Assembly (NCBI GenBank): GCA_963556255.1
Contig: OY744616.1
Span: 1,115,610 to 1,179,609 of the forward strand
Source of the DNA: Allolobophora icterica
Taxonomy: Eukaryota > Annelida > Clitellata > Crassiclitellata > Lumbricidae
DNA: 64,000 nt
Direction of reading: 5' to 3'
Shown here: in pieces, positions 34,601 through 43,952 of the stretch
How positions within the stretch are numbered: position 1 is the stretch's first letter
Layout: every line of letters starts with the position of its first letter
The notes under the pieces: generated by a model
The model's database searches: none
What the model was told of the DNA's origin: nothing
The model's input: only the letters and a program-made list of their open reading frames with translations
Translations under genes and position numbers: made by a program

Positions 34601-37600
34601 ACGCAGTGGCTGATTGGTTAGAGCGGTCACCTTGGACACCTTCCAAATGGTATCAACCGATGATATATATAAGGATGGGACATGATAGGCGATTAATAAG
34701 CTCTGTGTCTCGCTTAGACGTCTTTATTTGAGTAGGCGTTGATTGGGTGTAAATATAAGTAGTGGGACTCTATACAATTGGTTAGAGCGATCGCAAGGGA
34801 AGAAAGGAGAGTATGGGTTCGATCCTCCCCCCTTGAGACGATTACTGTGTAGGAACGTTGAGCAAGTCCTTCGCTCAAAATTGCTCGACATCGTTTGATG
34901 TTTGGTCATTAGATAGCAGTACTGATTAGAGATGCGTGATAATATTAATAGTATAATTAACAGATTAAAACGGGAATCAATGCATAGATAAAATGCCCAG
35001 CTGAGAATTCACCTTCCTGTGGTCACCATGTGAACTTTGTTCCTGTGGTCGCAGTGTGAACTTTGTTCCTGTGGTCACCATGTGAACTTTGTTCCTGTGG
35101 TCGCAGTGCGAACTTTGTTCTGTGGTCGCAGTGTGAACTTTGTTCCTGTGGTCGCAGTGGGAACTTTGTTCCTGTGGTCGCAGTGCGAACTTTGTTCCTG
35201 TGGTCGCAGTGCGAACTTTGTTCCTGTGGTCGCAGTGCGAACTTTGTTCCTGTGGTCGCAGTGAGAACTTTGTTCCTGTGGTCGCAGTGTGAACTTTGTT
35301 CCTGTGGTCGAAGTGCGAACTTTGTTCCTGTGGTCGCAGTGAGAACTTTGTTCCTGTGGTCGCAGTGTGAACTTTGTTCCTGTGGTCGCAGTGGGAACTT
35401 TGTTCCTGTGGTCGCAGTGCGAACTTTGTTCCTGTGGTCGCAGTGCGAACTTTGTTCCTGTGGTCGCAGTGCGAACTTTGTTCCTGTGGTCGCAGTGAGA
35501 ACTTTGTTCCTGTGGTCGCAGTGTGAACTTTGTTCCTGTGGTCGAAGTGCGAACTTTGTTCCTGTGGTCGCAGTGAGAACTTTGTTCCTGTGGTCGCAGT
35601 GTGAACTTTGTTCCTGTGGTTGCAGTGTGAACTTTGTTCCTGTGGTCGCAGTGCGAACTTTGTTCCTGTGGTCGCAGTGTGAACTTTGTTGCAATAATGT
35701 CGGTACAGTCAGAGAGCGTTGAGAGATGAGAACGTAGTTGAGAGGGATCTTGTAGTCTAGTTGTTAATGAGTCCAGTGGCGTGGTTTCTGTGTGAATGTC
35801 TGATATCTCGAAAGAATTCTTTTCTGATTTTCAGCGGAATTCAGGAACTGCTGCTTCCATTAAAAGACGACCGAGGGACCGATGTACCCGCTACCACGAT
35901 TGGAAACAGCATCTGGGTAGACTTTCCACTTTTCCAACCACTTTCACCTTCTTCTGTGGCCTTATCAGTAGTCTTATCTGTGGCTTTCTCTGTGGCCTTA
36001 TCTCTGCCCCTTCATCTATTCCTCTTCACCTTCTCCTTGCTCTCCTCCTCCTTCTTCACCTTCTTCTGCTGTTCCTTCCCTTTTACTCCTCCTTATTCTC
36101 CTTGGCTTCCTTCTCCTTCTACTACTTCTTCTTACTCTACTTCCTACTCTCACTACTTCTACTCCTTCTACTCCCTATCCTACTCCTTCTCCTACTCTTC
36201 CTCCTACTACATCTACTCCTTCTTCACCTACTTCTATTCCGCCTATTCCTTATCCTACTCCTTCTCCTACTCCTTCTCCTACTCCTTCTCCTATACTTCC
36301 TACTCTTACTTCCCCTTCTACTCCTCTCTTCTTCTCCTCTTCTTCATCTTCTTCTCACTTATCTTGTACCATTCTATGTTTCTGTTGTAGTTGATGTATT
36401 CCTTGAAAGTGACGATAAAGTTCGAGCGGAATGAACCGGTTGTCCTTCGTCTTCCCGTTTGTTCCGTGCTGCCGAGATTTCCCGAGGTATCGCTTCGTAC
36501 CACTTTTTCATGCACTTGGCTTTCTCTGTTTCCTGTTTGTCTGCTAAATGAGGCAGGTGAATGGGTGGAGAAGAAAAGCCACTTCTTGTTTTCTCAATCT
36601 CTGTAGATCTCTCATATTTACTCATTCTCTGTAGATCTTTTGTATCTACCAGGTGTAGTCTTATCTAATGACTTTGATAGCACCGTTATCTTGATGGCCT
36701 AGATATCAGTCAATGGTCACTTTGAGTGAAAATCACAATTAAAAATCATTATCCTTTGGAGAAGTGCAGCTTTGTCTTAGCTGGGGATTCTGCAAGCAGT
36801 CTCCATGAACAATTTAAACTTCTTTTACTGCCACGGTTGGGCTGGGAGTGCCTCTGAGTCGTTTTGGAGATGTGCTATATAAATGATCTGTATGAATGAA
36901 CGAACTAACGACCGAATGAACGAGTGAATGAATGAATGAATGAAAAGTAAGTCAATTAATGAATAAATGAGTGAATGAATGAGTGAGTGTATTAATAAGT
37001 GGACAAATGAATTATTGAGTGAATGAATGAATGAGTGAATGTGTGAGTTTGTGAATGAATGAATTTGTGACTTTATGTCCTTGGTTGGGTGTGCAAGGAG
37101 CTGCACATAGTCTGAATCTTGCTGTGCTTGTGACTTGCTTTCTTATGGTTTCTGTTTCCAAGTGGTACAGTTGGCGACCTGGAGAGTGGATCTATGACTG
37201 CCAAGTTATGACGATGAAGAAGTCGCCATGTTATGTCAGCCCCGAGGTTCTAGGTAAGAACGGTGTGTGAGATATAAGTTTCCTTAGGTCTCGAAGTCAG
37301 TCAGACCTCAGATGAAGAGAAGAAGAAGAGCAGTCGTAATTATAATCGTAAACTCCAGGTTTCTAAAGTGCTATTCTAAAGCTAGGCGCAGGGCACCAGT
37401 TGCGTCGTATCAGAGATCGACATCCAATGGAGGTCCGAGTCCAGTTGCCAGAGGGACCAGAGACAGGGGGTGGACAGAAGTCCCTCAAGAAGTCCCAAGA
37501 GGAAGTCTTGAAAATGAATTGTAGTTAAAAATTTATATAGCTCCTCTCAAAGAGCAAACTAATTCTTGGCGCTAATAGAGTATTGGCAACTTCATTTCTT

Positions 37601-38341
37601 TGCGTTGGCATATGAGGGTGGGCAGACAATCCTCTCCCTCGCTGCTTAATCTTGCCTTCAACAGTGTACAGTTGGTGTGCACTCAACTTCTTATAGCTTG
37701 GAGATCCCTAAGGGGCACAAATTGGAGCGGAAACATTGAAACAAGGATTTGAACCCTTAATCTGTGGATTGGCAGTCTGACATACTAATCACTAGACTAT
37801 CACGCAAGTGTTTATTTTGTAAAGTGTCTTTACGTTTTCTTGCGTCAACAAAGGCCACTTTTTACGCAGTGTGACATTATCAACAGTACTCGGTCACTTA
37901 GTATTGAGTTAGCCTACTGATAGAATTGCATTTCTAACAGTACTTTGTTACAAAAAGTCATCTGTTAGTATTGCAGTTCCTTAAGTCTTTTTTATTAAAA
38001 ATACTTAAGCAGTTCTCCAAATTACCAGAGATTTTTTGCTTATGATTTGTCAGAGTCCGTTCAGTTTTCAACGTTACCAAGCTTCCAGGTTGTATGAAGA
38101 CTGAAATTCTCGTGTGAATCGAGGGATCGTGTGTTCATCAGTATTCCCGCATCCGGTTGAGAAAAGGTTGAAGAAATTGGATTGTAAAGCCATTCATTCA
38201 GCCTATCTGCAACAAAACTTCATCTCCAGAGCAACTTATAAATGGATCTGCACTTCACAGTTTACGCTTTAAATGCCTGACTGAACAAACTTTGGAGTCT
38301 GAACGCTTTGAGATTGTTTGTTTAAACTAATAATAAGAAAT

Positions 38342-38377
<36 letters not shown>

Positions 38378-38453
38378 CCATCGCTTTCTTAACGGAGGCA
38401 GCGGCGGTGAACTCGATTTTCTGAGAGAACACAACCTAGAACTGAATTCTCGG

Positions 38454-38504
<51 letters not shown>

Positions 38505-39333
38505 TATTAGTCGAGATCTGAAGACAAGAAAGAAATTTGCAGAGCGAACTATTGCGGGAAGAGAGCTCCAGAGTGCAGGGTCAACGACAGAAAAATGTCT
38601 GCCAAGAGCCGTCTTAGTCCACGGAGTAGTCGGATTGAGAAAGTCCGAAGACCTAGTCAGCATAGACTGAATATAGGGGAAGAGTTTGTTTCCAGCTTAG
38701 GTAGAAAATGAAGAACAGGTGAGCTTACCCAGGAGGGCAGCCATGAGTCTGAAGTGTTGGCGACTTCATTTTCTTAGCCTTGGCATATGAGGATGGGTGG
38801 CCATTCGTCTCCCTTGTCGTCAGATTTTCCCACAGGCAGTGTATGGTCAGTGTATTAATTTTATGGCCAATTTTGATAGACGGTGCAACTGGAGCAGAAA
38901 ATTTTGAAACATTGTAATGCTTTGATGTGGATTTGAAATGCTAACATTGCCATCGACATTCCAGCCTGCTGACCACTTAACTATCAAGAGTCCAAAGATA
39001 GCGAGTTCAGCTCATGGACTTTGTAGAAAGCTACTGTAAGAGAAAAGTAGCTTGCTGCTTGTGCGTTTGAGATTATTTAGTTCATAAGTGTTGCATGGAT
39101 ATCAGATAATGTCTGCAACAGTATGCTTTCCACTATTCAGATTGCTGTCTTTCCAGTATACCTATCGCATTTATTTTTCACTCCAGAACATCTTTTCTAC
39201 CTCAGTCTAAAGGAAATTACACTAATAATAATAATAATTAATAATAATAATAATTAATAATAATTAATAATAATAATAATTAATAATAATAATTAATAAT
39301 AATAACTATACGTCATGACTCGATTGCTTTCTA

Positions 39334-39373
<40 letters not shown>

Positions 39374-40505
39374 TAATAATAATAATAATTGAATTTTTTG
39401 TGAACTTTTGTGCCTTGGACCCTGCTCAGGTGAAGCTTCAGACGCTGCTCTTTCAATAGCTTGTGCATTGCTTTTTGCTTTCAAACTTGCCATATGATTG
39501 TAAAGAGTAGAGAGAGTACAGATAACAGTATTAATAATAAGTGACAGTGATAATGACGATGATAATGATAACAGTAATAATAATAATAACATAATTTTTT
39601 GTTCCTGAGGAATATTTCTACCTTGAGTAAAAAAGTAATAATAATAAGTGTCTGTAATTAGTTTTGCTTCTTGAGTGGTGCTGTATAAATGTTCAATTAC
39701 AGTTACCATAGTAACTAATAATAATGTCATAATAATCACGTCAATAAAAACCAGCCATGCAATAAAATGCGATCCTAATTTTGTAATGGTGAGGGATCAT
39801 ACGTACCTTGGATAAAAATATATTGGTAATGAATCTATATTTGATATTTAAATAATATAATCTATTTATGAAAATTAGCAGTCAATAGCTAAGATTAAAC
39901 ATTCCAGATAAAACGAATCTTCATTATTTGTGGTTGTGTTATGGACTGAATTTAAGGTTGAGAGTGGTCTCTAGTTTTGATGCAGTTTCTCTTTGGAAAT
40001 CTGTGTTTTTGTGATGGTGTAGTTTACACAATTTTGTTACTAAATCGTACGGTTTTAAAATAATTGCGTATTGCACGGACGCTGTGAACGTTTTCAATTT
40101 TCCGTTGATATTGAGACAGTTTTACGATATTTTTATGGTACTTTTGGGAGTTTTGGTTGATGTTTTGATGTTATTTACCACAAAAGTCTTGGGATCGTGT
40201 TTTTGCTAGAAATTGATGTTAAACTAGTTAATTATGTTCTTTGAAGCTAGTAAATAATATTGGTGGAACTGTTGTTGGTTTCTGTTTAATGCATTGATAT
40301 GACTTAACAATTTGACCTTTTGGATTTGACGTCTTTCTGTCCATTCATTCTTCTGTCTGTATGTCCGCGTGTTTGTATGTATGTATGTGTGTTAAAAGAA
40401 GACCTGAAAGCACAGAACATGGAGATGAGGGATGCTGTTGAAAAAATCAGGGACAGAGCTGTTTGGAGACGTCACGTTGAGGCCTCATCGTCGGCGCACG
40501 CCTGA
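28684..40505 (+). CDS. Arrestin-domain (alpha-arrestin-like) protein, 12 exons
   Basis: Exons: 28684-28751, 29082-29155, 29910-30008, 31195-31257, 32053-32153, 32695-32837, 33405-33507, 34181-34419, 35835-35916, 36391-36486, 37163-37253 and 40399-40505. All junctions are GT/AG and all phases agree, giving 421 aa with the stop at 40503-40505. The N-terminal arrestin sandwich shows DKAEYTSGDTIYG, GIQIKFFGYET, GQYVFPF...LPMELPG and WKIEIAYGVEA. The C-terminal sandwich shows HMDRQLYQTGDNLKLKLDIE and LMYSLKVTIKFERNEPVVLRLP. Such proteins are cytosolic adaptors in receptor and cargo trafficking. No PPxY motif is visible in the tail, so NEDD4-type recruitment is not supported. The last exon has a weak (TG-rich) acceptor and is the least certain; exons 1-11 are mutually consistent. 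The start ATGATG at 28684 follows no in-frame upstream exon that I could see. Confidence 0.85.
28880..28970 (+). repeat. Dispersed repeat family C copy (arrestin intron 1)
   Basis: Reads CGCTTGTGAATAAGCTGGTG, CCCTGCG, then TGCGCTTTAGAAATTGGAG and TTACGATCACAACG. Flanking words GTGATCGCAACG (28859) and CGATCACAACG (28960) may be a degenerate target duplication. Confidence 0.5.
29545..29745 (-). repeat. tRNA-like SINE (family A) in arrestin intron 2
   Basis: Contains TTATTAAGCACCACCATCTA, then 'GAGTGATAGACTTGTACAGG', CAGTAACCGTCTCAGAGG and GGATCGAACCCGTACTCC, the antisense B-box region. It is the same family as the copies at 21190, 55485 and 59100. Confidence 0.65.
30540..31060. repeat. TCTCCTCTACATCC pyrimidine-rich minisatellite (arrestin intron 3)
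   Basis: About 520 bp of degenerate CTCTCCTCTACATCCT-like units on the plus strand, ending about 130 bp before exon 4. All Leu/Ser-rich frames here are artefacts of the repeat. Confidence 0.85.
31492..31771. mobile_element. hAT MITE (CAGGCGCGGATCCAG) in arrestin intron 4
   Basis: The ends are CAGGCGCGGATCCAG and CTGGATCCGCCCCTG, inverted repeats matching at 14 of 15 bases. An 8-bp duplication CACACATG flanks both sides (31484-31491 and 31772-31779). It sits inside a CA/CATA microsatellite, so the duplication could partly reflect the repeat, but the termini define the edges well. 280 bp, non-coding. Confidence 0.85.
32290..32640. repeat. ATT-rich tract (arrestin intron 5)
   Basis: About 350 bp of interrupted TTATTATTATT and TTATTTATT words ending about 55 bp before exon 6. 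Nothing else is seen in it. Confidence 0.8.
33260..33395. repeat. 17-bp minisatellite before arrestin exon 7
   Basis: Seven to eight tandem copies of AAGAAAGGGTGTGGTTT variants, ending about 10 bp before the exon 7 acceptor (ATTTACTGTTGTGTTTCAG). Confidence 0.85.
33508..33745. repeat. 20-bp minisatellite after arrestin exon 7
   Basis: Tandem copies of GTGTGAATGTTTCAAATGGG variants begin immediately after the exon 7 donor (CAG|GTAGGG). The donor-like word GGTGGGGTGT recurs in the array. Confidence 0.85.
33925..34165. repeat. 24-25-bp minisatellite before arrestin exon 8
   Basis: About nine copies of ACTAATTACAATTACAACTC CAGTT variants, ending within 20 bp of the exon 8 acceptor (TGTGTTTCAG). 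Confidence 0.85.
34765..34920 (+). repeat. tRNA-like SINE (family A), sense orientation
   Basis: Shows an A-box-like TTGGTTAGAGCGATCGC and a B-box-like GGGTTCGATCCTCC about 45 bases downstream, then GAGACGATTACTGTGTAGG and GAGCAAGTCCTT. A second, shorter head (GATTGGTTAGAGCGGTCACC) lies just upstream at 34612. It is in arrestin intron 8. Confidence 0.65.
35010..35692. repeat. 26-bp minisatellite with 234-bp higher-order unit
   Basis: About 26 copies of a 26-base unit (CTTTGTTCCTGTGGTCGCAG plus TGNGAA) in arrestin intron 8. The variable triplet in TGNGAA runs ggg, gcg, gcg, gcg, gag, gtg, gcg (with CGAAG for CGCAG), gag, gtg from about 35150. The identical nine-unit order repeats exactly 234 bp later, from about 35384, and breaks at about 35620. 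All long frames here are artefacts. Confidence 0.92.
35940..36365. repeat. Pyrimidine-rich tract (arrestin intron 9)
   Basis: About 425 bp of CTTCTCC/TACTCCTTCTCC words spanning nearly the whole intron between exons 9 and 10. It merges into the polypyrimidine tract of the exon 10 acceptor. Confidence 0.85.
36815..37075 (+). repeat. LINE 3'-end fragment with expanded GAAT tail
   Basis: 36835-36885 (CGGTTGGGCTGGGAGTGCCTCTGAGTCG ... GTGCTATATAAATG, interrupted) matches the last bases and 3' UTR of the LINE at 5129-6682. It is followed by about 190 bp of GAAT/GAGT tail. It sits in arrestin intron 10. Confidence 0.75.
37325..37430 (-). repeat. Dispersed repeat family C copy (arrestin intron 11)
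   Basis: Reads TCGTAAACTCCAGGTTTCTA, AAGTGC, then TAGGCGCAGGGCACCAGTTG and CGTCGTATCAGAG, the same block as at 60835-60940. Confidence 0.5.
38340..38510. repeat. AAT microsatellites (arrestin intron 11)
   Basis: Perfect AAT runs at about 38345-38378 and 38456-38505. Further AAT tracts lie at 39222-39305 and 39338-39390. Confidence 0.9.
38435..38690 (-). pseudogene. Antisense LINE polymerase C-terminal relic
   Basis: The minus frame reads SDFLNPTTPWTKTALGRHFS then VVDPALWSSLPAIVRSANFF, the characteristic end block of LINE polymerases. The AAT run lies where the LINE 3' UTR should be. It is in arrestin intron 11. Confidence 0.7.
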
Positions 40506-40509
40506 CGGA

Positions 40510-40795
40510 AGAGAGAGAGAGATGTATGTGTGTATTTATGTGTGTATGTATGTGTGTATGTATGTGTGTATGTATGTGTGTATGTATGTTTGTGTGTGTA
40601 TGTATGTGTGCATGTATGTGTGTATGTATGCTTGTGTGTATGTTTGTGTGTATGTATGTGTGCATGTATGTCTGTGTATGTATGTGTGTGTATGTGTTTA
40701 TGTATGTGTGTGTGTATGTTTATGTGTGTATGTATGTGTGTGTATGTATGTATGTATGTGTGTATGTATGTATGCATGTATGTACGTATGTAAGG
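40510..40795. repeat. TGTATG microsatellite after arrestin stop
   Basis: About 285 bp of TGTATGTGTGTATG variants begins 5 bp after the predicted stop of the arrestin gene, probably in its 3' UTR. Frames across it are Cys/Val/Tyr or His/Thr repeats and are artefacts. Confidence 0.9.
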
Positions 40796-41118
40796 GGGCC
40801 CGAAGAGTAATGGATAGCACACTGGCGTGAAGTGCAGTAGGTACCAAGATCGAACCCCGTATACCCCGTAAGGTTTATTCAGCCTTCCACTCGCTAGGTG
40901 GCGGCGGTGGTAAAATGAATAGTAGGCCGTGAGTGGCACCCTGTTGGCTGCCGTATAAACAGTTATATTCGACTCCTGTAAAAATGTTATCATGTGCTTC
41001 TACTTAATACATGTATGTATGGCACCCTGTGTGGCTGCCGTTTCTACTATATGTATGTTCACTGTACAGTGCAGTGCGGTTTAACAGGCGTTTAAATAAA
41101 GAAAAGATTTTTTTTTTA
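40793..41118 (+). repeat. tRNA-derived SINE (family B)
   Basis: A head like a tRNA (AGTAATGGATAGCACACTGG, then AGATCGAACCCC about 35 bases later) is followed by a body with CGACTCCTGTAAAAATGTTA, TGTGGCTGCCGTTTCTACTA and AATAAAGAAAAGATTTTTTT at the 3' end. The body recurs at 53765-53890. A length near 320 bp with an A/T tail fits a SINE. Confidence 0.7.
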
Positions 41119-41247
41119 AAGTGTGCCTGTATGTATGTGCATACGTTTGTATGTATATATTTATACATGTATGTATGCATGTCCGTCTGTTTGTCTCTCT
41201 CTCTCTGTATGTATGTCTGTGTGTAATGTTATATTTATGTCTGTCTC

Positions 41248-41418
41248 CATAGGCGTACCCCCACTTTTTGGACTGGGGGGGGTACCGTACCCCCGACCTT
41301 TTGAACAATACCAATCAATATTTTAGTATTGTGTCTTCCCAGAGATCGCAGTCTCCGCCTTCCTTCGTTTATGTAAGAAATTGATACCCCCACTTTTTAG
41401 ACCAAAGTTACGCCACCA
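41248..41418 (-). mobile_element. hAT MITE, family 'CAGAGGCGTAA', copy 3 (reversed, degraded end)
   Basis: Begins CATAGGCGTACCCCCACTTT and ends near AAAGTTACGCC. The body is the reverse complement of 42131-42331. Only one terminus is crisp. It lies between CTGT-rich simple repeats, so a target duplication cannot be distinguished. Confidence 0.7.
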
Positions 41419-41739
41419 TCCGTCTGTCTGTCTGTCTGTCTCTGTCTGTCTGTCTGTCTGTCCGTCTTGTCCCATGATTTTACTGTCCATGCCTAACAAG
41501 ACATATATAACCGATTATTCGTTCAGTGTTGAGCGATATAATAACATCCCAGATTCCAGTCCTAGCGGTTAATCTCAACCACGCATCTGTTGCGGCGGAT
41601 CGCCTAAGCTCCAGTTTGTCCGAGGGCGATTTACGGCGAAAGGGGAAAGGAAAATCTCCCCCAATGAATCATTTACGACCAGAAGCAACAGGATTTCCCC
41701 CCCCCCCCGGTGTCTTATTCTGATTTGTTGTCCGTCGCT

Positions 41740-42122
41740 TTACGAGGTTTTTATCGCTACAACTTGGAACGTTTACGACTCGGATTACGATTACGATCTG
41801 CGGTGTGTTCAAGTCGGTTTGGTTCAACAATGCGCTGTGTCGTAACAAAGATCATTAGCGTTGTTATTCGCCTTTATTCGGGCTTTACAATGGAACTAGT
41901 AGCGAGTAAGGCACAAGAGGAGTTTAACTACCATTTAGGGAGTTTCTGTTCAACCATGTTGTGTCATAAGAAAGATGATTAGCGACGCTATCCTCATTTA
42001 TGGAGGATCGGACTGGCACCACACGAAAAAGAGTCGAAGATTGGGCACGCAGTTTGTGTTTATCGACATTGTGTCATGAAGAAGATGGTTAGCGGCCCCC
42101 GTCTAGTTTATCCAGACTTGGG
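41740..42122. repeat. Degenerate ~115-bp tandem repeat
   Basis: The phrase TGTGTCGTAACAAAGATCAT TAGCG at 41836 recurs with changes as TGTGTCATAAGAAAGATGAT (41960) and TGTGTCATGAAGAAGATGGT (42070), each followed by TTAT(T/C)C and ACTGGCACC or similar. Spacing is about 110-125 bp. The open frame at 41710-41982 has no recognisable domain. Confidence 0.5.
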
Positions 42123-42130
42123 ACTGGCAC

Positions 42131-42331
42131 CAGAGGCGTAACTTCGGTCTAAAAAGTGGGGTACCAGTTTCTTACATACACGAAGCAAGGCGGAGACTGC
42201 AATCTCTGGGAAGGCACAATCATAAATATTGATTGCCGTTGTTTAAAAAGTGGGGGGGAGGGGGTACAGTACCCCAGTCCAAAAAGTGAGGGGTACGGGT
42301 ACCCCTCGTACCCCCACAAATTACGCCTATG
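42131..42331 (+). mobile_element. hAT MITE, family 'CAGAGGCGTAA', copy 2
   Basis: A 201-bp element begins CAGAGGCGTAACTTCGG and ends AAATTACGCCTATG, flanked by the 8-bp duplication ACTGGCAC (42123-42130 and 42332-42339). The body matches 7766-7961. Non-coding. Confidence 0.9.
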
Positions 42332-42339
42332 ACTGGCAC

Positions 42340-42996
42340 TACAAGGTTAGGGTACCATTGATGGAGTTTAATGTCAGCTGGAAAATTGTTAAGTAAAAAC
42401 GGATGCATGAATGAATGTTGGTCATAGCCTGCGCGACTGACAGTTCAAAACTTCAAACCCAACAGAGAACAAAAGATGTTTTCTCGTTTCTTGTTGCTGC
42501 CTTAGGGTTGTGCACTAACGGCTCAGCGCCGATAGAGGACGCTGAGATGGAACTCAATGGAAGATCAAAGGCAAATTAAATATTGAGTCTGTTAATAATT
42601 ACGATGGTCTGGCTCGTAAGACAGTGGCTTCTTTGTTCTAACCCGTCTAGCAGCATTAAGCGGACATTCAAGATCATCTGCAACTCGTCCATCGTTTCTC
42701 CAACTCTTTCCGTTTTTTCCTAATTAATCTGATCCTCCTACTTCTGCATTTTTCTCTTTTTAATTCTCCTCCTCCTTCTCTTTCTTTTCCTCCTCCTTCT
42801 TCTGCTATTTTGTTTGCTACTTCCCCTTCTTCGTCTTCAACTCTTCAACTCTTTTGGTCGAGATAACACCACCACTGTTGCAGAACGAAAAGCATTTCAA
42901 TCTCTGAAATTAATTATGCCCTCCTAAGTTTGGAATAGCTTGGGAAGTTCGGAGACGCTCTATACGTTCTTGCATATACCTCGCCAAGTTGCAGCC
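42340..42996. other. Intergenic, no gene seen
   Basis: Mixed-composition sequence with a pyrimidine-rich patch (42720-42860). I see no supported gene. The last five bases (CAGCC, 42992-42996) are the target duplication of the retrotransposon. Confidence 0.5.
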
Positions 42997-43428
42997 TGTC
43001 GCGGTCTACGCGGGTGCATGCATCAAGGGAAGAAAACCGACGCGTCAACAAGCTTGTTTACATCGCACGGAAAATTCTGCAGCAAGCTGTCAACATTAAT
43101 TCGGTGCATGCAACAAGGATATACGTGTTCAGTAGGACTTTCCAGGGAAAAGTACAGTGACGTCACAGAACGTTCTGGAATCCGGGAGAACTCTATATAA
43201 GATAGACCTGATGTACATTGGGGGCCTTTTGACGAAGATTTGTAAACGTTGAAACATTGATCGTATGACGTTCAATCGAGACCAGCCAACCTGTGTGCTG
43301 TCTACGATTGTGATATTTGATAGACGAGTTGACTTACTTTACACTTAATCGACTTTATTTTTAATTAAAGATCTTTTAATAGTTCCTTCGTTGGTTCGTC
43401 GTTGCGATCGAAGGAGTCGACCGCGACA
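42997..43428 (+). repeat. 5' LTR
   Basis: 432 bp, starting TGTCGCGG and ending CCGCGACA, an 8-bp perfect inverted terminus with TG...CA ends. It appears identical to the 3' LTR when read side by side. Internal landmarks: TGACGTCA at 43158-43165, AGAACGTTCTGGAAT at 43167-43181, TATATAA at 43194-43200, and ATTAAA near 43364 as a possible polyadenylation signal. Confidence 0.95.
43158..43200 (+). promoter_or_regulatory. LTR core promoter with CRE-like, HSE-like and TATA motifs
   Basis: A perfect palindromic CRE (TGACGTCA, 43158-43165) is followed one base later by AGAAC-GTTCT-GGAAT (43167-43181). This is three alternating pentamers of the canonical heat-shock element (nGAAnnTTCnnGAAn). A TATATAA box follows at 43194-43200, so transcription would start about 43225. 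The same arrangement is in the 3' LTR (49094-49136). CREB and HSF1 binding is inferred from motif identity only. Confidence 0.6.
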
Positions 43429-43952
43429 TTATTGGTGTCAGAAGCGGGATCATCGGTGTTGGATCCGGTGAAGAAGACGCGAGCCGGCGGAGGAAGGAGT
43501 CAACCCGGAGGATCAAGAGACGGTCTGTTCCAGACAGCGAGCGGATCGAGACGCCTTTCTACCGTGGGAGACGGGTGAATCGGCATACGACAGTCGGACG
43601 GACGAAGTGCGTCGTTCGGCTGAGACAGCAGAAGACAGCAGTCAACATACGGGTAAGATCCTAGGTGTTGTCGTGGCTGAGAAGGAGAAAAGAGAGTGGA
43701 GTTGCAGCCGAGTGGGAGGCAGCCATTGTTTCTCTTTCAATATCTGCTGATTATTTCTTTGCAATTTGATCCATTGTTGTGATCGAGGCCAGACTTGCGT
43801 GAGCTCGTATAGTTTTTGCGTACTTGGCGAGTGTACTTCTTTGGATACTGAATAGTTGCACTTTGGGTTGTGGAATTTTCCTTTTGTGTGGCGGGTTTGC
43901 CGCGTGGTGTCTGTTTTTTTTGTTGATTGTTGTTGACTGACTGTTTGTAAAA
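43429..43952 (+). other. Retrotransposon leader (5' UTR)
   Basis: A 524-base leader lies between the 5' LTR and the Gag-Pol ATG. It contains the primer site and a purine-rich first half (GAAGAAGACGCGAGCC), and presumably packaging signals that I cannot identify. No upstream conserved frame is seen. Confidence 0.6.
43433..43450 (+). other. Primer-binding site (tRNA-Leu type)
   Basis: TGGTGTCAGAAGCGGGAT begins four bases after the 5' LTR. It is complementary to the 3' end of typical metazoan tRNA-Leu (ATCCC...TGACACCA), so a leucine tRNA probably primes minus-strand synthesis. Confidence 0.8.

Noticed and set aside
34620..34830. Possible functional tRNA gene from GGTTAGAGCG...GGTTCGATCC
   Set aside because: No acceptor-stem pairing or anticodon loop could be made out; the block recurs as a SINE.
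35023..35722. Overlapping ~220-codon frames on both strands; CRISPR-like regular repeat
   Set aside because: 26-bp head-to-tail minisatellite with no spacers, in an animal intron; frames exist because the unit lacks stops.
35761..36434. 209- and 212-codon frames overlapping arrestin exons 9 and 10
   Set aside because: They read through both splice sites into a CTTCTCC tract; the spliced model is phase-consistent and arrestin-like, the read-through is not.
41710..41982. 90-codon plus-strand frame
   Set aside because: Lies in a degenerate ~115-bp tandem repeat and shows no domain.
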